Shown: piece after piece, positions 32,613 through 43,470 of the stretch
Numbering within the stretch: position 1 is the stretch's first letter
Layout of the letters: the number at the start of each line of letters is the position of its first letter
Assembly (NCBI RefSeq): GCF_033118175.1
Contig: NC_083697.1
Span: 26,696,001-26,760,000, forward strand
Direction: 5' to 3'
From: Dama dama
Taxonomy: Eukaryota; Chordata; Mammalia; Artiodactyla; Cervidae
Length of the DNA: 64,000 nt
Made by a program: the position numbers and the translations under genes
The notes under the pieces: model-generated
Databases searched by the model: none
Told to the model about the DNA's origin: nothing
What the model saw: the letters and a program-made list of their open reading frames with translations, nothing else

Positions 32613-33079
32613 CAATGCTAAAGAAGCAGTTGTTTGGTGGTCCCTAACATTTATTTCTCTGAAATCTTATGACCACTGACCCTAGTTAGACTGGCGAGAG
32701 AAAGAGAAGGAAGAGAGAACTATTGGAGAATGGTATGCTTAGCATGGGGCTGGAAGAAGTCAGGTGGGTGTAATCCTAGTGATAATACTGATGTAGTTTA
32801 ATAAAAGAGACATTCCTGATTCTCCTTAAATCTTAGAACATTAAAAACTACTGTCAAGAATCAGAAGAGTCTCTCTAAATTTCAAATAAAAAAAAAAAGG
32901 GTAAAATCATAAATTTGGTGGGTAAGGCCCACTGTTAAAGGTAAAGGCCCACTGTTATCAACTCACAAAATAGATATTAAAAAAATTTAAAAAGAGAAAC
33001 TAATAAAAACAGTTAATGGAAGTGTTAAACTCAGCCTGATATGAGTAAATAGCATGGTTTAGGTCTGTAGTTTAAACCT

Positions 33080-33300
33080 ACCCCAATCATTTAATATGTA
33101 TTATCTCATTTAGTATTTACAATAATCTTTAAAATAGATGAGACATTTATGAATCCCATTTTATCTTATTTTTTAACACTAGGGAACATGTGTTCAGTGT
33201 ATGAGGGGACATGTCAGAAAGATTAAGTAGCTTGCCCAGGGTCACACAGCAGGTGATGCCTTCTCAGACTTAAGTGTTCCTCAATACTTTTGCACAACCA
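33080..33300 (-). repeat. Antisense MIR
   Basis: 'tattatctcatttagtattt', 'gaatcccattttatcttatt', 'attaagtagcttgcccaggg', 'tcacacagcaggtgatg': the antisense MIR core, with an insertion or divergence in the middle. A further MIR-like phrase 'catggtcacacaggcagagc' occurs at about 33,411. Confidence 0.7.
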
Positions 33301-34888
33301 AAGGGAAACATATAAACCAACTTTAATTCCTTCTTGGGAGCAGAAAAAAATGTTCTGGCCAACTTGTGAGATTGTATCCTAGGCTGATTCTACATTTGTA
33401 TTCCTTGCCCATGGTCACACAGGCAGAGCAGAAAGCTACAGTAATGGAAACATTTAGTGTGTTTCAGTGTTTCCATGTATTTATTTGCTTATATTTTAAT
33501 GTAGCCCAGTCAGTGTGGTAGGCATTCTGTTCACTCAAATGTGAGGGTAAAGTGAATCTGTTACCTATTTATTAAGTGAAAGAATAACAGTTTACTCAAA
33601 GGTATGAAAGATAAAAACACTGGAGTTCTTCCTTGCTGTCTTTCCCTCTCAGAGCATAGAGAAATATTTTGGTTATAGGTGTGTGGGTGGGTGTGAGTTT
33701 GTGTTTAATGGAGCAAAGTCACTAGATAAGAAGACATAACTTAAATTTACATAAAATGCAATTTAAAAAAAAATCTGAAATGAATCAAAATAATTCCCTT
33801 TTTATTGAATAAGGCTGGAGAGGGTGGGGTTTATTAGATTTAGTTTAAGTCAGTTACAAACTCACAGATTTTCTAATGAAACTAAAACTCAAAATGAAAC
33901 TTGATACACACAATTTGGAATGAGTAAAACATTTTGCTTTAAACTATTTCATGAAAAGGCAAGTTTCATACAACTCTAGCAAATGAGAGTGCTCTCCAAG
34001 ACGGCTGCTTACCAAGCAAGAGCACTTCGTTAGATGCCATATATCTTGAGGGGGAAGGAAAAGCACTGGAGTTTAATAAATTGACTGTAGAGTTGTTAAT
34101 TCTTGGTGACAATAATTATTTTACTTGCTGGCATACAATTCTATTTTTGGCCTTTTTAGACTTCATGCCTGACATGGAGGGTAGAGATCTGGGGATTATG
34201 CATACAATTCAAAAGCATAGCTTTATTGACCTTAGCACTAAATTGTAGGCCCCACCTTTTGAACTGCTTTGTTCACGAAAGGGTTGTGCTGTGACTGCAA
34301 AGGTTTGGGAGTAGCTTACCAAACGATTTGAAGTGATTGAAAACTAACCTAGGCAAGACGCTTTCTCAGAATTTTTTTTTTTTTTTCAAGCTTTAGAAGT
34401 GAAGTCTCACTGGTCTCGTTTTCCATTGCCAAATGGTTAGTCTGAAGTTTCTAAACTGTCACAGGCTACAGTGGTGCTTGAAATACTGATGTCTCATTTG
34501 TGTTTCCATTCCACCTTCTCAAGAGGCAGCTTGATCAGCACATGACCATAAGCAGAGTCAAATGGCACCATTGTGAAGGTCTGCCCAGGAAACCCTCAGA
34601 TCACAGAAGGACCAGAAAGGAATAGAAATACCATTGCAAAAACATCCATTAAGATGTGATCATAATGACATATCTGGTCATCCTTGTTTCACCCTAGTGG
34701 TGGCATTTCCCAGGCTCTGCTCTCTCAGCCTAGTTCTATCATTAAAACTGAACTTACGTGGTGATGGTTCACTGCATTATTCTCCCCTCAACATATTTAT
34801 TTTCTCATTCAGTGATATAACAACAAACAAGAAGTGTCGCCTACCTGCCACGAGCTTATTGTCAAGTGGGAAAACAGACATGTAAATT
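33301..34888. other. Unassigned DNA
   Basis: About 1.6 kb with no gene seen. A T-run lies at about 34,372-34,386. Confidence 0.5.
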
Positions 34889-35560
34889 GTTGTTCAGTTG
34901 ATCAGTCATGTCTGACTCTTTGTGATCCCATGGGCTATTGCATGCCAGGTTTCCCTGTCCTTCACCATCTCCCAGAATCTGCTCAAACTCATGTCTGTTG
35001 AGTTGGTGATGCCATCCAACCATCTGGTCCTCTGTTGTCCCCTTCTTCTCTTGCATTCAATCTTTCCCAGCATCAGGGTCTTTTTCAATGAATAAGCTCT
35101 TTGCATCAGGTGGCCAGAGTATTGAAATTTCAGCTTCATTATCAGTCCTTCATATGAATATTCAGAGTTGATTTCTTTTAGGATTGACTGGTTTGATCTC
35201 TTTGCTGTCCAAGGGACTCTTAAGAGTCTTCTCCAGCACCACAGTTCATAGGCATCAATTCTTCAGCGCTCAGTCTTTCTTATTGTCCAGTTCTCACATC
35301 TGTACATGACTACTGGAAAAACAATAGCTTTGTCTATGTGGACCTTAGTTGGCAAAGTAATGTCTCTGCTTTTTAATACATTGTCTAGGTTTGCCATAGC
35401 TATTCTTCCAAGGTACAAGTGTCTTTTAATTTCAGGGCCGCAGTCACCATCTGCAGTGATTTTGGAGCCCAAGAAAATAAAGTCTGTCACTGTTTCCATT
35501 GTTTCCCTATCTATTTGCCATAAAGTGATGGGACCAGATGCCATGATCTTTGCTTTTGAC
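34889..35560 (-). mobile_element. BovB 3' part, antisense
   Basis: Antisense BovB from its 3' end ('gttcagttgatcagtcatg') through 'catcagggtctttttcaatg' and 'tggcaaagtaatgtctctgc' to the region of 'ccagatgccatgatcttt'. 5'-truncated within the RT C-terminal region. Confidence 0.93.
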
Positions 35561-35574
35561 ATGCATATAGGCAA
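35263..35574 (-). pseudogene. BovB ORF2 C-terminal remnant
   Basis: An open frame of about 100 residues in the minus strand carries the post-RT segment of BovB ORF2 ('SGPITLWQIDRETMETVTDF', 'LKSRDITLPTKVHIDKA', 'FPVVMYRCENWTI'). No catalytic RT motif is present. Confidence 0.85.
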
Positions 35575-35749
35575 TGATAAAACACTCCATGTTGTGTGCT
35601 AGAGTACTGTCAGAAGGGTGCTTACCTCACACTTGCAAGCTCAGAGCAAACTTTCCATGAAAGTAACATGATACTGAGATATGAGAGCTTAAAGATTAAT
35701 AGGAATTATTCAAGCCAAGTAGAAAGTCAGAGAAGAGTACCTGTTGGAA

Positions 35750-37130
35750 ATCAAAGAATATATGAAGAACAGGGACAGGAGAGAACATGATGCATTTGAG
35801 AGAAAAAGCACATTCCAGATGACTTGCGTAGGAAGTGAAGAGGAAGAGGGTGACCGCTTAGGCTGTGGCAGTGTGCAATGACCAGTTTTTGAGTTAGTGA
35901 TAGTCATGATAAGGGGTTTGGGTTGTGGCCTTAAGTGCAGTAGGAAATCAATGGTTAGTTTTAAGAGGGAGGAATATGATCAGCTGTGGATGTTGGAAGT
36001 ACATCTCCAGCAGCACTGGGGAGAGTGAGTTGAGAGAACACAATAGCAGGGGCTAGGGCACCCATGGGGATACTGGGGTAGTGACTTAGGAAAAGTTAGA
36101 GTGGTCTTGAATTAGAGATTGGGCAATAAGCAGGAGAGAAATGGGCAGCTCCATGGGTATCACAGAAGCAGAAGAGAGCCAAGTAAACTGCTTGGAAGCA
36201 AGATGAAGCTGAGGCAGGGCTCCAGAATGTCACCCAGGTTTCTCAGCAGCCAAGGGTAGTTGGTGGTGAAATTCACTGGAGACAGAAATAAAAGAGGACC
36301 TGGAAGTGGGGGGTGGGGGGGTTGAGAGAAAAAAGAAACCAGTGATCAAGAAATCAAGTCTGTGCCACCCGAGGGACATCCATGTGGAGAGGTGCAGTAA
36401 GCAGTTGGGTAACTGAGCCTCAAGCCTAGATTCAGACTGGAGTTAGAACTTTGGGAACCATCTGCACAAAGTTGGCAGTTGAAGAAGAGACCCTTCACTC
36501 TGAGTGAGAAGAAAAGCGGAGCTCTAGCACCGAACCAGAGGGACACCCCCTGAGAGGTTGGAGAGAAAGAAGAGGAACCCCCAAAGAAGGAAGCCAGAGG
36601 TGTGTGCTGTCGTGGGAGCCAGGTTAAGAACAAGCCTCATGAAGGAGGTCTGGCCCGGTTAGCAGCTGTCACCCGAGACAAGTAATGAGAAGTCCCCTGG
36701 ATATAACAGTGGGACATTCATTGCAATCCTTGGCAAAGTGAGTTTCAGGAGAAGAGTCCTGTGACAGAAGCCAGATTGCCTGAGGTTGAACGATAAACAG
36801 GAAGCGAGAATGTGGAGATAGGGAGAGCTGATGTTTAAAGAAGGTTGGCTGCAGAGAGGAGGAAGCAGATAGCAAAGGAACTCCAGGGGAGATGTGGGGT
36901 TGAGGAAAGAATGTTTTAAGATGGAAGAGACTCAAGCATGTTTACTGATGGGAGAGAGCAGGTGGAGGTGGGTGGTTAAAGATACAAAAAGTGAAAAAGA
37001 CTTATTGAGCAAGGTCCCTGAAAGGTGGGGTCTGTTAAGAGAGTATTCTGCTGATAAATGGAGGAAGAGGATTGGCCTTTTAAAGGGGGTGAGGTGGGTG
37101 GGGATTGGTTTAAAGATGTCTTTCCATTTT
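35750..37130 (+). repeat. Old dispersed repeat, family unassigned
   Basis: G/A-rich sequence with phrases such as 'ggaggaatatgatcagctg', 'cccgagggacatccatgtgg' and 'acagaagccagattgcctga', typical of a long ancient dispersed mammalian sequence also seen at 6.2 kb. Open frames inside have no recognisable protein. I could not name the family. Confidence 0.4.
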
Positions 37131-37401
37131 TTGTGGTTCAAGTGATGTATAGTCCATAGTTGCTGATGGGCTAAAACATTTCATTTCACTTTGCGTTTCC
37201 TCTGCCTCCTCCTTAGAGGGCTCTGTAGGTTTTCTTCATAAAGTTTCATCATTGCTTTGGAGAGAAAGAGGAATGGGGTCTGTGAAATGTATTATGGATT
37301 AAAGGCTGGTGCTTGGACAAGGCTGAGGTGGTGTCTATAATATAATAAGAATTTCTAGAAATCAGAGCTTCCTTCAAAACACAAGCGTGTATTATAAAAC
37401 A

Positions 37402-37488
37402 CTCCATGGACAGAGGAGCCTGGTAGGCTACAGCCCATGCAGTCACAAAGAGTTGGACATGACTGAAGACTCACACACACACACAGGT
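37402..37488 (+). mobile_element. Bov-tA 3' fragment with (CA)n tail
   Basis: Sense 3' end only: 'actccatggacagaggagcc', 'cacaaagagttggacatgac', then a short CA repeat. 5'-truncated. Confidence 0.85.
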
Positions 37489-37639
37489 AATAAATAAATA
37501 GTAAAGGGATCATATGGTTGCAAAAGAATCTCCATCAGGGTGATGTGTAGTGATGGCCATGGTTTCTAATCCATGCTTCTTACTATATTGACAACTCTGT
37601 GATCCATGAAATATCATAAGAATATATACCAAATACTGA

Positions 37640-37815
37640 TTGCCTACTAAGTACTAAGCACAAAGTACATGTTATTTTTATATTCCTATGAGAATCCTGC
37701 ATGGTAGATTGCTATTTTCAGTTTACAGATAAGTAAAGGCTCAGAGAGAAAAAGCATCTACAATCAAAGAACTGATTAAAGGTTCAACGAGTAGTAGAAC
37801 CCAAGTTTATCTATA
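37640..37815 (-). repeat. Antisense MIR
   Basis: 'actaagcacaaagtacatgt', 'tttcagtttacagataagta', 'ggctcagagagaaaaagcat', 'cgagtagtagaacccaagtt' follow the antisense MIR order. Confidence 0.65.
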
Positions 37816-38400
37816 TCAGCATGCGAGCACTTTACAGTAAGTAACATGATGTATCTTGCATAAATACCTAATTGAAAAATTTTCTTTTTGCCCTCAATTT
37901 CCTTCACAGTCACATGTTATTATGCAACTAAAATATCTTCTTTTAGATATTAGTGAACAATCAGCCTAGGGAAAAACTAGTATTGTTGTACAAGGAAGAG
38001 AGAGTTTGAGAAAAACTAGATCCAGACATATAGAGATTAATGAAAGAAAAAAGAACTATCTTTGCCACCACATATTCCTCCAGCTGGCCTATTTGTTCAT
38101 GCACTTTATTCATTCCATGAATAAAATGTGCAAAAGTATTGTGTCCTCCTAGAGCTACAGTAATTATACAACTAAATACTTAATTGTAATTATGACAGGT
38201 GCTACAAAGGAGAAGTTTAGCGGCTGTGGGGGAAGATAAAAGGACACTGCTCAGTTTAGAAGCCCACTTAAGCTTTCCTTGAGGAAGTGATAATTGTGCT
38301 GACTTGAAAAATAACTAGAAATGAACCAATCAAACCGGGCGTGAGGAGAGGAGTCTTGTTTCAGGCAGAAGGAATTGCACAGGGGGAAGGCCAAAAGCAG

Positions 38401-38616
38401 GGCATCCCTGGTGGCTCAGATGGTAAAGAATCTGCCTTCAATGAAAGAGATCCAGGTTCAATTCCTGGTTGGGAAGATTCCCTGGAGAAGGGAATGAGTG
38501 AATTGCCTGGAGAACTCACTTGCCTGGAGAATTCCATGGTCAGAGGAGCCTTGTGGTCTACAGTCCATGGAGTTGCAAGAGTTGGACATGACTGAGTGAC
38601 TAACACTTCTGCTTCT
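38401..38616 (+). mobile_element. Bov-tA SINE with perfect TSD
   Basis: Full sense Bov-tA ('ggcatccctggtggctcaga' to 'gactgagtgactaacactt'). A 14-bp perfect TSD 'aaggccaaaagcag' lies at 38,387-38,400 and 38,617-38,630, indicating a relatively young insertion. Confidence 0.95.
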
Positions 38617-38859
38617 AAGGCCAAAAGCAGAGATGGATGTGGCATAAGGCAAGTGCAGCTGTAACCCCAAAAGTTAATAGAATATAAACAGATGAGACTG
38701 GAAAGATAGGCAGGGATCCAGACATACAGGTCCTTGTAGGTCATATTGAGTCTGTTACTGGCTTAACCTATTGATTTAACCTGCTCAGGATCCATCCTCC
38801 CTTTTCTCATATGTTGATACTGTGATGTACTGATACTGTGATATTATCCTTGGGAAACT

Positions 38860-39550
38860 GTAAGTAGATAGGGGAGAAAAAGAACCAGGCATGACTTTCT
38901 TAACAGAAGAGAGGTCATCTTTGACCTATGCCATTTGGTGACCTAAGCCTGGCCACAATGCTTGCCCTTGAATGTGGAGTGCTAAGTTACTTAAGTTTTG
39001 TCTGACCCTTTGCAACCCCATGGACTGTAGCCTGCCAGGCTCCTCTGTCCACGGGATTCTCCAGGCAAGAATAATGAAGTGGGTTGCCAGGCCCTTCTCC
39101 AGGGGATCTTCCTGACCCAGAAAACGAACCTGGGTCTCTTACATTGGCAGGCGGGTTCTTTAACACTAGTGCCCCCTGGGAAGCCTGCCCTTAAACAGGT
39201 CTCAGTAATAATTCTCAACTTTTCAGGCAAGAGAAGTAACCATAGCAAAATAATATATCAGTTGTATAGACTCCCAGTTCTGTTTCAGTGGTAAAGATGA
39301 GCCTGAAACATTCAACTCCCAGATCATCCTGAACCTAAAGAAGGATGATGTTGACATTTTCTGACCCTCATGACTTCAGTCAACTAAAGCTTGGACTCTG
39401 TCAATGGTCCATGTCAACTACCCAAGTGCCTGCATCAATGTCCATGTGCCCTTAGCTTTAAATTCCCCCAGTTTTGCTGTTCAGGGAGACACTGCTTCAG
39501 GAAAGATCCCCAGTGTTCTCTTTACTTACTGCAAGAGCTAATAAAGCCTT
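38860..39550 (+). repeat. LTR-like sequence A, sense, split by Bov-tA
   Basis: A sequence ending in 'gagctaataaagccttcttt' (polyadenylation-signal context) with 'accaggcatgactttcttaa' at the left; a Bov-tA interrupts it. Its reverse complement recurs at 42,965-43,470 over several hundred bases (for example 'ttctgaccctcatgacttca' here, 'tgaagtcatgagggtcagaa' there). Probably a solo endogenous-retrovirus LTR; the family is unassigned and no viral genes are seen. Confidence 0.55.
38973..39185 (-). mobile_element. Bov-tA SINE inside LTR-like sequence A
   Basis: Antisense Bov-tA ('ctgaccctttgcaacccca' to 'gtgccccctgggaagc'). The host sequence is duplicated as 'tgcccttgaa' (38,963-38,972) and 'tgcccttaaa' (39,186-39,195). 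Confidence 0.9.
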
Positions 39551-39559
39551 CTTTTTGAA

Positions 39560-39755
39560 ACAGGAAGGAAGGGGACAGGGTACAACATTTAAAAGAATGA
39601 CATAGCCCAAGGACACAACATTAACTGGCCTAAGATGGTAGACTAGTCAACTCCCACTAGACCTTGAGCATCAGTATGCACTCACTGTAACACACAGCAA
39701 ACTAAATGATACCCCACAGGTGCCAAGAAAGGAAAATCGGCCACTGCTTCCACTT
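39560..39755 (+). repeat. LTR-like sequence B, 5' fragment
   Basis: 'gaatgacatagcccaaggac', 'gactagtcaactcccactag', 'agcaaactaaatgatacccc' match the 5' part of two fuller copies at 40,403 and 42,437. It is cut off where antisense BovB begins. Confidence 0.6.
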
Positions 39756-40192
39756 TCTCCCCCTCTGTTTGCTTCTATGCATGATGGGATAGAATGCCAT
39801 GACATTAGTTTTTTGAATGCTGAATTTCAAGCCAGCTTTTTAAGTCTCTTTCACCTTCATTAAGAGGCTCTTTAGTTCCCCTTCACTTTCTGCCATTAAA
39901 GTGGTCTCATCTCTATATCTGAGGTTGTTGTTATTTGTGGTCTCATCTCTGTATCTGAGGTTGTTGATATTTCCCCTGGAAATCTGGGTTCCAGCTTGTG
40001 ATTCATCTAGCTTGGCATTTCACACGATGTACTCTGCATAGAAATTAAATAAGCAGGGTGACAATATACAGCCTTGTACTCCTTTCCCAATTTTGAACCA
40101 GTTACTTGTTTCCTGTCTGGTTCTAACTGTGGCTCCCTGACCTGCATATAGGTTTCTCAGGAGGCAGGTAAGGGTATGGTATTCCCATCTCT

Positions 40193-40378
40193 TTAAGAAT
40201 TTTTCAGTTTGTTGTGATTCACACAGTCAAAGGATTTAGCATAGTCAATAAGGCAGAAGTAAATATTTTTCTGGAATTTCCTTGCTTTCTCCTTGATCCA
40301 ACAGATGCTGGCAATTTGATCTCTGGTTCTTTTGTCTTTTCTAAACCCAGCTTGTACATCTGAAAGCTCTTGGTTCAC
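40193..40378 (-). pseudogene. BovB RT palm remnant (motif A)
   Basis: Minus-strand frame with 'QAGFRKDKRTRDQIASI' and 'YFCLIDYAKSFDCVNHNKL', the RT motif A region with its F-D catalytic aspartate. Only a short stretch of the palm remains open; the rest is frame-broken. Confidence 0.85.
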
Positions 40379-40402
40379 ATACTACTGAAGCCTAACTTTG
40401 AA

Positions 40403-40977
40403 ATAGCAGGGCAAACTTCAGAAAGAATGAACCTCATTCTTTCTATGAAGAATGTCCTCATAACCTGAGGACACAACATAAATGAATTGGAATCAAATGG
40501 GTCCAAGATGACAGACAAGTCAACTTCAGACTAGACCATGATCCTCAATCAACAAGCTAAATGACACAGCCAGAGGCGCCATGATAGTTCCAAGTCACTG
40601 TCAAAAAAAAAAAAAAAAAAGTGGGCAATGGCTCATTTCCTGGAAATCTCCACCCTTTCCCCAAAATAGTTGGAATAATCCTCCCACTCATTAGCCTATG
40701 AAATTACCCAGCCCATAAAGGCTAACCATGCCAGATTTCAGGGCCATCACTCTCACCCTCTGTGATGGCCCACATTCTGTCTGTGGAGTGCCTTTCTCTA
40801 TAAATTAATCCACTTCTTACCTATCACTTTGTCTCTCACTGAATTCTTTCTGAGATGAGACATCAAGAATCTGAGCTTCATTAGGTCCTGAAACCAGATA
40901 CAGTAGGTTTTGGCTGTGTTTGAGTCCTGGCCACATGGGTTCAAGTTCCAATCTAAGGTAAATAAATGGCTTCAGCT
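40403..40977 (+). repeat. LTR-like sequence B, solo insert in BovB
   Basis: About 575 bp lying between two halves of one antisense BovB, so it inserted after that BovB. It contains 'cctgaggacacaacataaat', an A-run at 40,602-40,620, 'aatcctcccactcattagcc', a degraded TATA/poly(A) region ('tctctataaattaatccact') and 'gcttcattaggtcctgaaac'. Short TTGAA flanks are repeated. No viral genes, so a solo LTR is likely. Confidence 0.6.
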
Positions 40978-41224
40978 TGAAGGCTTTTGAGTATAACCTT
41001 GCTAGCATGTGAAATGAGCACAACTATGTGATAGCTTGAACATTCTTTGGCATTGCCCTTCTTTTGGACTGGAATGAAAACTGACCTTTTCCAGTCCTAT
41101 GGCCATTGCTGAGTTTTCCAAAGTTGCTGACATATTGAGTGCAGCACTTTAACAGCATCATCTCTTAGGATTTTAAATAGCTCAGCTGGAATTATCTTCA
41201 GTAGCTTTGTTCCATCAGAAGACC

Positions 41225-42436
41225 TCAAAGATATTATGTATACTTCTTGAGGAGGAACCAGGACCCTACCCCAAGGTGACACTATTGTTTCCTTGACTAC
41301 TCCTCTCATTTCTGCATTCCCTCCCTTCTGTGATTAGTAACAGTTTGAAGATTGGGAAAGGAGTACATCAAGGCTGTATATTGTCACTCTGCTTACTTAA
41401 CTTATATGCAGAATACAACATGTGAAATGCTGGGCTGGATGAAGCACAAGCTGGAATCAAGATTGCTGGGAGAAATATCAGTAACCTCAGATATGCAGAT
41501 GACACCACCCTTATGGCAGAAAGTGAAGAGGAACTAAAGAGCCTCTTGATGGAGGTGAAAGAGGAGAGTGAAAAAGCTGGCTTAAAGGTCAGCATTCAAA
41601 AAACAAAGATCATGGAATCTGACCCTATCACTTCATGGCAAATAGAAGGGGAAACAATGGAAACACTGACAGACTTTATTGTTTTGGACTCCAAAACAAT
41701 TTTGACTGCAGCCATGAAATTGAAAGACGCTTGCTCCTTGGAAGAAAAGCTATGACAAACCTAGACAGTATGTTAAAAAGCAGAGACATTACTTTGCTGG
41801 CAAAGGTCCATATAACCAAAGCTATGGTTTTTCCAGTAGTCATGTACGGATGTGAGAGTCAGACCATAAAGAAGGCTGAGTGCAGAAAAATTGATGCTTT
41901 CAAACTGTGGTGTTGGAGAAGATTCTTGAGCATCACTTAGACTGCAAGGAGGTCAAACCAGTCAATCCTAAAGGAAATCAATCCTAAATATTCATTGGAA
42001 TGACTGATGCTGAAGCTAATGCTGGGAAAGATTGAAGGCAGGAGGAGAAGGGGATAATAGAGGATGAGATGGTTGGATGGCATCACTGACTTGATGGACA
42101 TGAGTTTGAGCAAACTCTGGGAGATGGTGAAGGACAGGGAAGCCTGGCGTGCTGCAGTCCATGGGGTCACAAAGAGTCAGACACAATTGAGTGACTGAAC
42201 AACAACAGTTTGAACTTGCCCTGTGGAATTCAGGGAACGTTGGGGAGGCTGAATGAACTCTATTGCCTACTAATAAGAAAGAGGGATATGAAAAAGACTT
42301 TTCCCTGGGAGGGTTGCACAGAGTCCTGCTCCATTTCAGCTTCTTGGAGGATATTGAACCAAAAGACACAACCAAGCCAAAGAGCAGGAGAAGGAAGGAT
42401 TTATTACTTGCAGCCAGACTCCTCAAACTGGCACAT
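41225..42436 (-). repeat. LTR-like sequence C, antisense, split by BovB
   Basis: The pieces at about 41,225-41,349 and 42,215-42,436 join once the BovB between them is removed. Read on the minus strand the right-hand end gives 'ctgcaagtaataaatccttc', an LTR-type polyadenylation context. The family and outer limits are uncertain. Confidence 0.4.
41350..42203 (+). mobile_element. BovB 3' part with perfect TSD
   Basis: Sense BovB from 'gattgggaaaggagtacatc' (RT) to its terminal 'gagtgactgaacaac'. A perfect 11-bp TSD 'aacagtttgaa' lies at 41,339-41,349 and 42,204-42,214. The RT motif C region reads N-L-R-Y-A-D-D in translation, but frameshifts break the protein, and about 60 bp is missing near 42,018. 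Confidence 0.95.
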
Positions 42437-42964
42437 GAGTAAAGAGGGCAGGGCACAACCTTTGAAAGAATAACATAGCCTGAGGACTATGAACACTACA
42501 AAGACTGATTTGAACCACATGGATTCAAAATGGTCGACAGAGTCAACAACTTCCACTAGATCTTAAGCCTCAGTATATGCTCTATATAACATAGCAACAA
42601 GCTAAATGACACACCTACAAGGCCAGGATGGTTCTAATGACCACCAAAGACCAAAAAAGTGGGTGGGGCCCAATTCCTGGAAATCTCTGCCTCTTTCCCC
42701 AAATAGCTTGAATAATCCTCCCACTCATTAGCCTGTGAAATTATCCAGTCCATAGAAACTAACCATGCCATATTTTGAGGCCACCTTGCCTTTTGAGATG
42801 GCCTACATTCTGTCTGTGGAGTGTGTTTCACTCTAAAATCTGTCACTGAGCTTCATTATGTCCTGAAACTAGGTGTGTGATTTCAGTTAAAAGTTTGTGG
42901 GTTTTGGCTGGGTTTGAGTCCGGGCCATGTGGATTCAAGTCCCAGTCAGAGTTAGGTTTCAGAA
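42437..42964 (+). repeat. LTR-like sequence B, third copy
   Basis: 'ataacatagcctgaggacta', 'agaccaaaaaagtgggtggg', 'aataatcctcccactcatta', 'cacattctgtctgtgg'-like and 'gtgtgtgatttcagttaaaa' parallel the 40.4 kb copy in order and orientation. It abuts antisense LTR-like A directly. Probably a solo LTR or the edge of a lost provirus. Confidence 0.6.
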
Positions 42965-43470
42965 CAGCAAAATTGGGGAAGTTTTAAGCTAAGAGTACAT
43001 GTCAATTCATGCACAGAGGAGAGTTCAGCATAGAATTGGGACAAAGATTGTCAGAGTCCAAGCTTTAGTTAATTGAAGTCATGAGGGTCAGAAAAGGTCA
43101 ACTTTATCACTCCTTAGATTCCAATTGATCTGGTAGTTGAGCACCAGAGTGGGGGGGATTTAAATTCTGCAAAACAGCTCAAGACAGTGCTTTAGGCTTG
43201 TCTTTACCACTGAAATAGAACTGGGGTTCTTTACAACTGGTTTGTTATCTTTGTTATTGTTACTTTTCTTGCCTGATAAGTTTGTCCTTCTGTTCCCTTA
43301 AGATCAGTATTACTGAGGCCTGTCCAAGGGCAAGCATTGTGGGCAGGTTTAGATTAAGGAAAAAAAATGGCTTAGGCCAAACTGGCCTCTATTCTGTTGA
43401 GAAAACCATACCTGATTCTCTTTTACCAGGGATCCCCTACCCTATCTGCCTACATTGCTTTAGCTGAGAA
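42965..43470 (-). repeat. LTR-like sequence A, antisense copy
   Basis: Reverse-complement counterpart of 38,860-39,550: 'agagtccaagctttagttaa', 'gaagtcatgagggtcagaaa', 'ctttaccactgaaatagaac', 'agggcaagcattgtgggcag'. It lacks the Bov-tA found in the other copy. Confidence 0.6.

Larger units (their letters stand above)
39756..41220 (-). mobile_element. BovB internal part, antisense, split by LTR-like B
   Basis: Antisense BovB runs from the RT C-terminal region at 39,756 leftmost up to about 40,402 ('gaagcctaactttg'), is opened by the LTR-like B insert, and resumes at about 40,978 ('cttgctagcatgtgaaatga') to about 41,220. The element's own 3' end is missing. A 36-bp tandem duplication sits at 39,901-39,972. 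Confidence 0.88.

Noticed and set aside
36346..36935. Minus-strand frames of 88-95 codons as a possible small protein
   Set aside because: They lie in an old dispersed repeat of G/A-rich composition and have no recognisable domain.
38401..38480. tRNA gene (A-box and B-box-like sequences)
   Set aside because: These belong to Bov-tA and CHR SINE heads, repeated many times in the window, without a foldable tRNA body.
41030..42206. Interpretation of the antisense and sense BovB blocks as one twin-primed insertion
   Set aside because: The two blocks overlap in BovB coordinates by several hundred bases, and the sense block has its own perfect TSD, so they are separate insertions.
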